Assembly: GCA_963589005.1 (NCBI GenBank)
Contig: CAVAJR010000003.1
Span: 1-64,000 of the forward strand
Length of the DNA stretch: 64,000 nucleotides
DNA from: RGIG5612 sp963589005
Lineage (GTDB): Bacteria > Bacillota > Clostridia > Lachnospirales > Lachnospiraceae
Direction: 5' to 3'
Part shown: piece by piece, positions 27,053-34,806 of the stretch
Layout: each line of letters opens with the position of its first letter
Position numbering within the stretch: position 1 is the stretch's first letter
Program-made: the position numbers and the translations under genes
The notes under the pieces: model-generated
Database searches by the model: none
Told to the model about the DNA's origin: nothing
What the model saw: only the letters and a program-made list of their open reading frames with translations

Positions 27053-27544
27053 ATGGCACACGGAACAGCTTTTAAATATGGTGACAATGTTGATACTGAC
27101 GTTATCATTCCTGCCAGATATCTGAACAATCCTGCAGAAGAAGAACTGGCAAAACATTGTATGGAAGACATAGATAAAGATTTTGTAAATAAGGTCCACA
27201 AGGGGGACATTATGATAGGCGGTTATAACTTCGGATGCGGTTCATCCCGTGAACATGCACCGCTTGCTATCAGGGCCTCAGGTATTTCATGCGTTATTGC
27301 CAAAAGCTTTGCCAGAATATTCTACAGAAATTCCATCAATATTGGTTTTCCTATTCTTGAATGTCCGGAAGCTTGTGACAAAATAAATGCAGGAGACGTT
27401 GTTTCAGTTGATTTCTCCAGCGGCATAATCAAGGATGAAACAACAGGCGAGCAGTTCAAGGCTGCGGCATTTCCGCCGTTTATTGAGAATATTATTGCAA
27501 ATGGCGGTCTGCTCAGCTACCTGAAGACTAAGATTCAGGCATGA
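27053..27544 (+). CDS. leuD: 3-isopropylmalate dehydratase, small subunit
   Basis: This 163-residue swivelling domain of isopropylmalate isomerase completes the active site of LeuC. It shows the DTDVIIPARYL start motif and the GCGSSREHAPLAI loop that binds the substrate carboxylate. It is the short LeuD type that pairs with 420-residue LeuC. The start ATG 27053 follows a modest GAAAGG about 12 bases upstream. The gene ends shortly before the second palindromic repeat. Confidence 0.95.
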   Translation: MAHGTAFKYGDNVDTDVIIPARYLNNPAEEELAKHCMEDIDKDFVNKVHKGDIMIGGYNFGCGSSREHAPLAIRASGISCVIAKSFARIFYRNSINIGFPILECPEACDKINAGDVVSVDFSSGIIKDETTGEQFKAAAFPPFIENIIANGGLLSYLKTKIQA

Positions 27545-27568
27545 CCCTGAATGAAGACTAAAGATCTG

Positions 27569-27654
27569 CGTGTCGTGAATCTCGGCGTGCAGCCACTGTG
27601 AGAAAACGCCTTCGCTTATTGTTTCCTCACAGTGGCTGTGCCGTTCCGACATGC
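27569..27654 (-). repeat. Palindromic repeat, copy B (inverted, downstream of leuD)
   Basis: The reverse complement aligns over its full length with copy A at 25593-25692. Its hairpin uses 27590-27607 and 27621-27638 (17 of 18 pairs) around a 13-base loop that is almost identical to the loop of copy A. Copies A and B therefore bracket leuC-leuD as an inverted pair about 1.9 kb apart. It fills most of the 170-bp gap before leuB. Confidence 0.8.
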
Positions 27655-27714
27655 ATACATTCATACAATGGCTGACTATTCAAAGTAATAAAATCAGACA
27701 GGAGATAAAGTAAT

Positions 27715-28782
27715 ATGAACTACAATATAGCATTGGTTAAGGGTGACGGAATCGGCCCTGAGATAGTTGACAGTGCGGTAAGGGTACTGGAAGTTATTGG
27801 CAAAAAATATGGACATACATTTAACTGTACGCCATATCTGGCAGGCGGATGTGCAATTGATGCAACAGGTAAGCCGCTCCCAGAAGAGACTGTTCAGGGC
27901 TGTATTAACAGTGACAGCGTACTCTTAGGCGCAGTGGGCGGCCCTAAGTGGGATAAGCTGCCGGGGGATATCAGACCTGAGAAGGCCTTGCTGGGATTAA
28001 GAAAGGCACTGGGACTATTTACTAACTTAAGACCTGCTAAGATCTATGATGCGCTGGCAGATGCCTGCACATTAAGACCGGATATTGTAGCTAATGGATT
28101 TGATCTTGTAATAGTAAGAGAGCTTACAGGCGGCATCTATTTCGGCGAGAGAGGAAGGCGAGAAGGTCAGTACGGACCGGAAGCCTACGACACAGAGGCC
28201 TACAGCGTAATGGAGATCGAACGTATAGCCAGAGTTGCATTTGAAACAGCCATGAAGCGCCGCAAGAAACTGGTAAGCATCGATAAGGCCAATGTTCTTG
28301 AAACTTCCAGACTGTGGAGAGAGACGGTCCACCGTATCGGCGAGGAATATCCGGAGGTTCAGCTCAGCGATATGCTGGTGGATAATGCAGCTATGCAGCT
28401 GGTAAGGAATCCTTCAGAATTTGATGTTATTGTAACATCCAATATGTTTGGAGACATTCTCTCTGATGAAGCTTCACAGATCACAGGTTCCATCGGACTT
28501 CTTGCTTCATCCTCAATGGGCAGCAGCAAATGCGGCTTATACGAGCCTATCCACGGTTCGGCACCTGATATTGCAGGCAAGGGAATTGCCAACCCTATTG
28601 CAACTATTCTTTCGGCAGGAATGATGCTCAGATATTCATTCGGACTCGAAAAGGAAGCAGATGCAATTGAAAAGGCAGTAAACGATACTCTTATCGCCGG
28701 TCTTAGAACTGCTGATATATCTAACGGCGGAGAGTATATTTCTACAACACAGATGACTGACGAAATTATATCCAGATTATAA
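27715..28782 (+). CDS. leuB: 3-isopropylmalate dehydrogenase
   Basis: This 355-residue decarboxylating dehydrogenase oxidises 3-isopropylmalate with NAD. It begins with the GDGIGPEIVDSAVRVLE signature. It contains the substrate arginines in the LGLRKALGLFTNLRPAK region and VRELTGGIYFGERGRR. Metal aspartates lie in NMFGDILSDEASQ, and the NAD loop is EPIHGSAPDIAGKGIANP. ATG 27715 has AGGAGATAAAGT upstream. leuA starts 14 bases later. Length and motifs are normal. Confidence 0.97.
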   Translation: MNYNIALVKGDGIGPEIVDSAVRVLEVIGKKYGHTFNCTPYLAGGCAIDATGKPLPEETVQGCINSDSVLLGAVGGPKWDKLPGDIRPEKALLGLRKALGLFTNLRPAKIYDALADACTLRPDIVANGFDLVIVRELTGGIYFGERGRREGQYGPEAYDTEAYSVMEIERIARVAFETAMKRRKKLVSIDKANVLETSRLWRETVHRIGEEYPEVQLSDMLVDNAAMQLVRNPSEFDVIVTSNMFGDILSDEASQITGSIGLLASSSMGSSKCGLYEPIHGSAPDIAGKGIANPIATILSAGMMLRYSFGLEKEADAIEKAVNDTLIAGLRTADISNGGEYISTTQMTDEIISRL

Positions 28783-28796
28783 TCGGAGGAACAGAA

Positions 28797-30494
28797 TTGA
28801 AAGGATACGAGAAATACATCCCATTTGTACCGCAGCCTATTCAGAACAGAACCTGGCCGGATAATCAGATCACCAAGGCACCTATATGGTGTTCTGTGGA
28901 TCTGCGTGACGGCAATCAGGCACTTATTGATCCTATGAATATGCAGGAAAAACTTGAGATGTTCCATATACTGGTGGACGAGATCGGTGTAAAGGAAGTA
29001 GAGATAGGTTTTCCCAGTGCTTCGGATACAGATTATGAGATATGCCGTGAACTGATAGAAGGGGGACACATTCCTGATGATGTAACGATTCAGGTATTGG
29101 TTCAGGCAAGAGAACACCTTATTAAGAAAACATTTGAGGCGATCAAGGGCGCTAAGCATGTTATATTGCATTTCTACAATTCCACATCAACACTTCAGAG
29201 AGAAGTTGTGTTCGGAACGGACGTAGAGGGCGTTAAGAAGATAGCAGTTGATGCAGCTGAATTGATTTATGAGATGGCACAGCCTGTGATTAAGAGCGGT
29301 GTGGATTTCAGATATCAATACTCTCCTGAATCATTCATGGGAACAGAAATGGATGCAGCAGCAGAGATCTGTGCAGCTGTGCTTGATGCATTGCATGCCG
29401 ATGAACAGCATAAGGTTATTCTGAATCTTCCTACAACAGTTGAGAATTGCATGCCGAACCAATTTGCTGATGAACTGGAATATTTCACAAGGGTGCTTCC
29501 TGGCAGAGAGCGGGCCATTATTTCATTGCATCCGCATAATGACAGGGGCTGCGGCGTTGCAACAGCAGAGGCAGGGCTTCTGGCAGGTGCAGAGCGCATA
29601 GAAGCCTGCTTATTCGGTAACGGAGAACGCACAGGTAATGTGGACATGATCACATTGGCTATGAACATGTATATCCAGGGAATTGATCCGGAGCTTGATT
29701 TCAGCCATATGGATAAGATCCGTGATATGTATGAACGCTGTACCAAAATGCGTGTGCCGGAGCGTCAGCCGTATGCAGGCGATCTGGTATTTACAGCATT
29801 TTCAGGCAGTCATCAGGATGCGATCAATAAGGGATTCAACTACATGCATGATCACAAGACTGATAAGTGGATGGTACCATATCTTCCTATTGATCCTACA
29901 GATCTGGGTCGGGAATACGAGCCTGTTCGTATTAACAGCCAGAGCGGTAAGGGCGGAGCGGCCTTTATCATGAATCATAAGTTCGGATTTGATATGCCTA
30001 AGGCTATGCATGGAGAATTTGGCGCCGTGGTTCAGACTGAGACAGACAGAGTCGGAACAGAGATCAAGGCTGATGATATTATGGCTTTGTTTGAGAAGGA
30101 ATATCTTCTGATCGATAAGCCGTATAAGCTGGTTAAACACGTGTTCCATGAAGAAACAGTAGACGGTCACAGCGTTGTTAATTTCTTCGGAACTATCTCA
30201 CATACGACACATGCCGGAGCTGAAACTTTATTTAATGTACAGGGCGAAGGAAATGGTCCTATTGATGCATTCTTCAATGCAATAAAGGGTGAGAAGATGA
30301 ATATGTTAAGCTTCGTTGACTACAAGTCTCATGCCCTTACTAAGGGATCAGACTCACAGTCAGTTGCATATATTCAGCTCAGAAGTCCTGAAGGCAGGGA
30401 TTACTTCGGTGTGGGCTTAAGTCACAACATTAATTTAGCACCGTTGAAGGCAATCGTTTGTGCGATCAACAGGTACAAGAAAGACAATCAGTAA
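28797..30494 (+). CDS. leuA: 2-isopropylmalate synthase (long, actinobacterial/fungal-like type)
   Basis: This 565-residue Claisen-condensing enzyme commits 2-ketoisovalerate to leucine. The TIM-barrel begins with CSVDLRDGNQALIDPM and carries the metal motif ISLHPHNDRGCGVA. The C-terminal part (about from residue 430) is the LeuA allosteric domain that binds leucine. The N-terminal IPFVPQPIQNRTWPD is typical of the type 2 enzymes known from Mycobacterium and yeast, not the E. coli type. The start is TTG 28797 with GGAGGA six bases upstream. It is the last gene of the leu block and is followed by a clear terminator. Leucine feedback is likely through the C-terminal domain. Confidence 0.96.
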   Translation: MKGYEKYIPFVPQPIQNRTWPDNQITKAPIWCSVDLRDGNQALIDPMNMQEKLEMFHILVDEIGVKEVEIGFPSASDTDYEICRELIEGGHIPDDVTIQVLVQAREHLIKKTFEAIKGAKHVILHFYNSTSTLQREVVFGTDVEGVKKIAVDAAELIYEMAQPVIKSGVDFRYQYSPESFMGTEMDAAAEICAAVLDALHADEQHKVILNLPTTVENCMPNQFADELEYFTRVLPGRERAIISLHPHNDRGCGVATAEAGLLAGAERIEACLFGNGERTGNVDMITLAMNMYIQGIDPELDFSHMDKIRDMYERCTKMRVPERQPYAGDLVFTAFSGSHQDAINKGFNYMHDHKTDKWMVPYLPIDPTDLGREYEPVRINSQSGKGGAAFIMNHKFGFDMPKAMHGEFGAVVQTETDRVGTEIKADDIMALFEKEYLLIDKPYKLVKHVFHEETVDGHSVVNFFGTISHTTHAGAETLFNVQGEGNGPIDAFFNAIKGEKMNMLSFVDYKSHALTKGSDSQSVAYIQLRSPEGRDYFGVGLSHNINLAPLKAIVCAINRYKKDNQ

Positions 30495-30533
30495 TAAAAT
30501 TTAAAATAAAATAATGTATTTTAAAGAAAAAAG

Positions 30534-30568
30534 GCAGAGAGCTTATCACAAGGCTTTCTGCTCTTTTT
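30534..30568 (+). terminator. Intrinsic terminator after leuA
   Basis: A 9-bp stem (30534-30542 with 30553-30561, one G-U) and a 10-base loop are followed by CTCTTTTT. Upstream A's add further pairing with the T's. It closes the leu operon. Confidence 0.85.
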
Positions 30569-30970
30569 ATACAGCGGTGTACTTTTAAAGTGCACAAAAA
30601 TAATCTATTTATTCAAGAAATATATTGCAATATGCACAACATAATGCTATATATGAGACATAGATATTAAGCAAGTTACATCGCGTAGATACAGCATATC
30701 TCATTCTAAAAGTAAACATGCTTTAAATTTTTTTTAGTTTAGGATTCTTTATCTTTAATATCTAATAGTGTCTTATTAGTTAGTTTTCATTTTTGCATTT
30801 TGATAATTTTGATTAATGTTTTAATTCGGCTAGCTAGGGGGTGAGGATGACATGAAATTTATTTGAGATAATTACATTGGTGTCCTTAATCCGTAATTAG
30901 CCAAGGCTGTTAAAAACAGCATTGGTTAATATATAAGTGCAATTTTTTTTGATTTTGGAGGAGCTTGCGT
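30569..30970 (+). promoter_or_regulatory. Long AT-rich leader region of the lipoprotein/ABC operon
   Basis: These 400 bases carry no gene of normal size. A promoter candidate is TTGCAA (30625) - 17 - TATATA (30648). A strong Shine-Dalgarno-like GGGGGTGAGG at 30837-30846 precedes a tiny frame ATG AAA TTT ATT TGA (30852-30866, MKFI). A 16-bp hairpin with one mismatch (30896-30911 with 30915-30930, loop AAA) follows. After 14 more bases comes a run of eight T's, then the lipoprotein ribosome binding site GGAGGAG. The order promoter, micro-frame, hairpin, T-run suggests a regulated leader. Each element is inferred by eye. Confidence 0.45.
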
Positions 30971-32029
30971 ATGAATAAAATCCTAGTGTCTTTTGTAATA
31001 CTGTGCTGTTTGATGATGCTTGGCGCATGTGGAACAGCGGATGTTACTGATAAAGGTTTAGAATCAACAGATTTGGCAGATACCACAGAAGAGAATCGGA
31101 CTGAAGATAGTAAATGGAGTCAAACGAGGGTGGAAAAGTCTATATCTGAATGGCTAAATGTTAATGCGGATATAATTGTGCCCGAAAATTTTGCTGGTGC
31201 CGCTGACAGATACGAAATAGAACTGGTTGATTTTAATGCTGAAGATGTCTTTGAGGCATTTGAACTTGATCCGGAAGATTTCACCAGCCCTAATGAGAGT
31301 ACGTATTTTAATGATGATTTTGGCATCACCATAGGAACGACATATTTTAGCTTTTATACAGCATCTGGAGATAAATTAGAAAGCCTCTATTTTGGCGACG
31401 AGTATCGCAGTTCCCCAAATGAGTTAAACTTCGAAAGTCCTGAAAGTGCTGCAGAAGCTGTGCTTAATTTCATCACAGAAAAATTGAAAATGGATTATAA
31501 TTTTGCCATTGAAGAGTCGTTTGTTATTGACCAGGAGTCTGAAAAATTATTCAATGATGCACATAGAGAAAGTATAGATTTGAAAACAGGCGAGGTGGTT
31601 GGAGATCAGACATTTTTTGATGATATTGATGGGGCATATTGCTTGAAATTTGTGCAGGTAATTGATGACATATCTATAGAGCCGGATACGATGGAGAAAA
31701 ACGGAATATGGATGCCGGGTTTCACAATGAAGTGTATATATTCTGAAAATGGCATAGAATATTTAAATATGGATGCCCCGATTAATGTGACCAATAAACT
31801 TGGAGCCGTAAATGTTATAGATATTGATACTGTATTAAATAAACTGACAGAAAAATTCGATAATCTGATAATGACGACAAAATATGAAGTGTCATCGATA
31901 CAGCTTGAGTATAAATCAACTACAGATATGAAGCTGATTCCTGTATGGAAGGTTACGATGTGGAACGATGAATATGGTTATGACTATCAAGTATGGTTCG
32001 ATGCTGAGACAGGAATTGAGATAGTATAA
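30971..32029 (+). CDS. Lipoprotein with C-terminal PepSY/YycI-like region
   Basis: This 352-residue lipoprotein has a signal peptide with hydrophobic core LVSFVILCCLMML and lipobox LGAC, so C20 would be lipidated and the rest lies outside the membrane. No enzyme motif is visible. The chain is acidic. The C-terminal part (LIPVWKVTMWNDEYGYD then VWFDAETGIEIV) resembles PepSY/YycH-YycI-type modules, which tend to bind or inhibit partners at the membrane surface. GGAGGAG lies seven bases before ATG 30971, so an upstream in-frame TTG at 30965 is rejected. It is the first gene of a four-gene operon with two ABC-2 permeases and an ATPase. A substrate-sensing or accessory role is likely. Confidence 0.7.
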   Translation: MNKILVSFVILCCLMMLGACGTADVTDKGLESTDLADTTEENRTEDSKWSQTRVEKSISEWLNVNADIIVPENFAGAADRYEIELVDFNAEDVFEAFELDPEDFTSPNESTYFNDDFGITIGTTYFSFYTASGDKLESLYFGDEYRSSPNELNFESPESAAEAVLNFITEKLKMDYNFAIEESFVIDQESEKLFNDAHRESIDLKTGEVVGDQTFFDDIDGAYCLKFVQVIDDISIEPDTMEKNGIWMPGFTMKCIYSENGIEYLNMDAPINVTNKLGAVNVIDIDTVLNKLTEKFDNLIMTTKYEVSSIQLEYKSTTDMKLIPVWKVTMWNDEYGYDYQVWFDAETGIEIV

Positions 32030-32040
32030 GAGAGGATGAG

Positions 32041-32844
32041 ATGGCGATGCTGAAGGTATTAAAGACAGATATAAATAGGGTATTTTTATCTAAAAACTTT
32101 TATTTCGCTATAGTAGGTATGCTGCTAGTTAACATGCTGAATATTTGGGATGAATTGATGCTTCACAGTCCGTATTGGCAGAGTACATCAGTTATTTACT
32201 TTTTTGTGTATAGGCATGGTCTGGGAGGAATATCCATCATATCTCTGGTACTCATTGTGATGCCAAATGCACTTTCGTTTTCTGAGGATTTTAATACTGG
32301 GTTTGTGAAAAATCTATATGTAAGAGAGGGCAGGACGAAATACGCATTGTCTAAGATTATCACAACCTTTGTTGCAACATTTATCGCTGTGTTTGTTTCA
32401 TATGTGATATTCATTTTGTTACTAGACACATTTATGCCGTTATTTCCTGCGGCTGATAGAATAGAACATTTCAGGAATAAGATATTCTTATTTTCTCTTG
32501 CTGAACAAAATTCACTGATATTTTTTGCTTTACATATAATCCTGGAGTGTGTGTCTTCTGCATTTTTGTCATTGTTGACATTGGCAGTTTCGTTAGTTGT
32601 TAAAAATAAGTATGTACTGTATTGCATACCTGTTATGGCTGCGAAGATGTGCGAATTCTTGAGCAGTGCGCTTAGAGTACCCCGTTTTCTGAATTGGAAT
32701 CTGTTTAGAAGCAGAGCATTGATCGGAGTATTTGAGAATGAATCAACAGATTATGTGGCAACGGTAATGTATTTTGTAATAGCCTCAGTCATTGCAGGAA
32801 CCATCTTTTTATTAGGAGTAAGGAAGAGGGTGGAGTATGCATAG
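32041..32844 (+). CDS. ABC-2 type permease, first of pair
   Basis: This 267-residue integral membrane protein has about six hydrophobic helices, with an N-terminal cytoplasmic segment LKVLKTDINRVFLSKNFY typical of ABC-2 permeases of the bacitracin/lantibiotic-immunity kind. It carries no catalytic motif. It starts 11 bases after the lipoprotein stop (GAGAGGATGAG upstream) and overlaps the next permease by 8 bases. It should form a heterodimeric channel with that protein, powered by the ATPase at 33694. The substrate is unknown; antimicrobial peptide export or self-protection is one possibility by analogy only. Confidence 0.75.
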   Translation: MAMLKVLKTDINRVFLSKNFYFAIVGMLLVNMLNIWDELMLHSPYWQSTSVIYFFVYRHGLGGISIISLVLIVMPNALSFSEDFNTGFVKNLYVREGRTKYALSKIITTFVATFIAVFVSYVIFILLLDTFMPLFPAADRIEHFRNKIFLFSLAEQNSLIFFALHIILECVSSAFLSLLTLAVSLVVKNKYVLYCIPVMAAKMCEFLSSALRVPRFLNWNLFRSRALIGVFENESTDYVATVMYFVIASVIAGTIFLLGVRKRVEYA

Positions 32845-33697
32845 CATAAGACAGTCGTGGATCATATGCAGAGATAGTCTATATAGGACGGGATGTAACT
32901 GTAAATTATATGTAGCATTATTTCTGATGGCGGTTCTCTTCTATCAAATTATAGCACCGGTCAGAGAGTTTTCTGAGACAGTAGGAATTAAGGTAAATGG
33001 TTGGCTGTATCCATTCCTTACAATGGATAAGTTTATCCAAGTAGTAATCATTGTGGCGCTTGCGTTTGTGTTAAGCGACAATCCCTTTGATGACGGTGTA
33101 AATGAGTGGCTGATACTCAGAACGGGAAGAAAAAACTGGATCGTAGGGAAAATCGGTTATACTTTTATGGTTTCACTATTGATGAGCATAATATGCTTCT
33201 TGATGAGCGCTTTGATGCTTATACCACAGTTGCAGTTTGAAAATAAGTGGGGCAAGGTTCTTGGAACGCTGGCGCAGACGAATGCATCAGCCACAGCAGG
33301 GACATTACAACCAGATTATCAGCTGCAGGTTAGTTTAAATCCTATAGCTGCATGTTTGTATAGTATTTTAATGACATTTGCCGTGATGTTTCTGACAGGG
33401 ATGCTTATATTGCTGTTTAATATGATATTTGATAAGGCAATTGGGCAGCTGATTGGCTTTGGAATAGCTTTTATGGCTATGTTTGCTCCAAATTTTTCGA
33501 ATTTATTTGCAGCTTATTATTTTTCGCCTGCCAGCTGGCTGGATATATCGTTTATTACAAATAGAGAATTAACAAAATATCCGTCAGCATCATATATTGC
33601 AATATTCTTGTCAGCAGCAATCGCTATTACAATAGTATGTTCTGTGCTGGTCGCAATAAACAGCAATAAGGTAATAAAAAAGAATCCGAGGGTATGA
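32837..33697 (+). CDS. ABC-2 type permease, second of pair
   Basis: This 286-residue membrane protein has about six helices, with an N-terminal amphipathic start (SIRQSWIICRDSLYRTGC) and an extracytoplasmic stretch around residues 130-160. It differs from its neighbour in sequence but has the same topology, as expected for a two-permease exporter. The ATG lies inside the 3' end of the first permease gene. The stop overlaps the ATPase start (ATGA), so stoichiometric translation is likely. Confidence 0.75.
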   Translation: MHSIRQSWIICRDSLYRTGCNCKLYVALFLMAVLFYQIIAPVREFSETVGIKVNGWLYPFLTMDKFIQVVIIVALAFVLSDNPFDDGVNEWLILRTGRKNWIVGKIGYTFMVSLLMSIICFLMSALMLIPQLQFENKWGKVLGTLAQTNASATAGTLQPDYQLQVSLNPIAACLYSILMTFAVMFLTGMLILLFNMIFDKAIGQLIGFGIAFMAMFAPNFSNLFAAYYFSPASWLDISFITNRELTKYPSASYIAIFLSAAIAITIVCSVLVAINSNKVIKKNPRV

Positions 33698-34332
33698 AAA
33701 TGATTAACATAAATGAAGTATCTAAGAGCTTTAAGGGTCAGAAGGTGCTGGATAGTGTTACTCTGACTGTTCCCCGCGGGACGGTATGCGGGATAATTGG
33801 AAGAAACGGAAGCGGCAAGTCGGTGCTGTTTAAGTGTATCTGCGGTTTGTGCAAACCTGATGCGGGAACTATATATGTGAGAAATAAACAGATTGGCAAG
33901 GATACAGATGTAATTAAGAATGCTGGGGTGATCATTGAGACTCCTGGGTTTCTGCCAAATTTTAGCGGATATCGTAACTTGAAGTTTCTGATGGATCTCG
34001 AACAGAAAAACACAAAAGAAATTGTAATAAAAGCGATTGAGAAGGTGGGTCTGGATCCTCACAGTAGGAAAAAGGTCGGCGGATACTCATTAGGTATGAA
34101 ACAGAGATTGGCCATCGCACAGGCAGTTATGTCAGATCCTGAGATACTTATCCTGGATGAGCCGATGAATGGTCTGGACAAAGAAGGACTTCAGGACATG
34201 CGAAAACTTTTCTTAGAACTAAAAGCTTCAGGTAAGACCATCCTGATATCCAGTCATAATCCTGATGATATAGCCATATTATGTGATGACGTATATGAAA
34301 TGGAAAATGGCAAAATCACCAAGGTAAGCTGA
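33694..34332 (+). CDS. ABC transporter ATP-binding protein (BcrA-like)
   Basis: This 212-residue ATPase has Walker A GRNGSGKS, a Q-loop region ETPGFLPNFSGYRNL, signature YSLGMKQRLAIAQA and Walker B ILILDEPMNGLD. The SLGMKQR signature and the ETPGF segment are seen in the bacitracin/lantibiotic-type exporters. It is short because the C-terminal extension of BcrA is missing. It ends the operon; only a weak AT-rich hairpin follows, before the tRNA-Gly promoter. Family is secure, substrate is not. Confidence 0.9.
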   Translation: MKMININEVSKSFKGQKVLDSVTLTVPRGTVCGIIGRNGSGKSVLFKCICGLCKPDAGTIYVRNKQIGKDTDVIKNAGVIIETPGFLPNFSGYRNLKFLMDLEQKNTKEIVIKAIEKVGLDPHSRKKVGGYSLGMKQRLAIAQAVMSDPEILILDEPMNGLDKEGLQDMRKLFLELKASGKTILISSHNPDDIAILCDDVYEMENGKITKVS

Positions 34333-34424
34333 TACGCATGAAAAGATAAATAAACTTTGATTATTCAAGGTGAAAGTTAACTTTTCGCTTTTGTCTGCAA
34401 AAAATACGATATCATAAAAAATGA

Positions 34425-34453
34425 TTGACAAGGTCGGCTAAATAGAGTAAACT
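34425..34453 (+). promoter_or_regulatory. Promoter of tRNA-Gly copy 1
   Basis: TTGACA at 34425-34430, a 17-base spacer and TAAACT at 34448-34453, about 25 bases before the tRNA. The -35 is perfect; the -10 matches in four of six positions. Confidence 0.65.
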
Positions 34454-34477
34454 ACTCGTGTTGTGCAGAGCACATCT

Positions 34478-34550
34478 GCGATAGTGGCGTAGTTGGTAAC
34501 GCGCGACCTTGCCAAGGTCGAGACCGCGGGTTCGAGCCCCGTCTATCGCT
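34478..34550 (+). tRNA. tRNA-Gly (GCC), copy 1
   Basis: A 73-base cloverleaf: acceptor GCGATAG with CTATCGC, anticodon stem CGACC/GGTCG around TTGCCAA (anticodon GCC), T-loop TTCGAGC, discriminator T. The CCA end is not encoded. It is followed by an intrinsic terminator and is identical to the second copy at 35773. Confidence 0.97.
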
Positions 34551-34557
34551 TCACGAG

Positions 34558-34586
34558 AGCTATCGTATATCTACGGTAGCTTTTTT
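34558..34586 (+). terminator. Terminator of tRNA-Gly copy 1
   Basis: A 9-bp stem (34558-34566 with 34573-34581, one G-U) with loop ATATCT is followed by six T's. Confidence 0.85.
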
Positions 34587-34587
34587 G

Positions 34588-34806
34588 CATATAAAGAAAA
34601 CAAATAATATGGCAATAGCATTTGTACAAAAGGGTCTGTAAGGCTCTTTTTCTTTTTTACAAAAGGGGTATAATATTAACAAAACGGATATTTCAATATA
34701 GAGTATAACATTAACGCTCCGGGTGTGTTGGTCGTGTTATTGATGCATACTGCGGTCTTGCACGCAGCCCGCCGGGCGGTTAAATATTACAGACAGGAGG
34801 CATAAT
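34588..34806 (+). promoter_or_regulatory. 5' region of the patatin-like gene, with a GC-rich structured segment
   Basis: A TATAAT at 34669 is a promoter -10 candidate, without a convincing -35. From 34710 to about 34782 the sequence turns GC-rich. A hairpin with arms CTGCG/CGCAG (34750-34754 with 34763-34767) and the block CCCGCCGGGCGG follow. TAACGCTCCGG near 34710 can pair imperfectly with CCGGGCGGTTA near 34782, closing a branched element of about 75 bases. GACAGGAGG precedes the start codon. It matches no riboswitch that I know. Confidence 0.35.

Noticed and set aside
28359..29171. A 270-codon open frame antisense to the leuB-leuA junction
   Set aside because: It spans two secure genes and has no start signal or recognisable motif.
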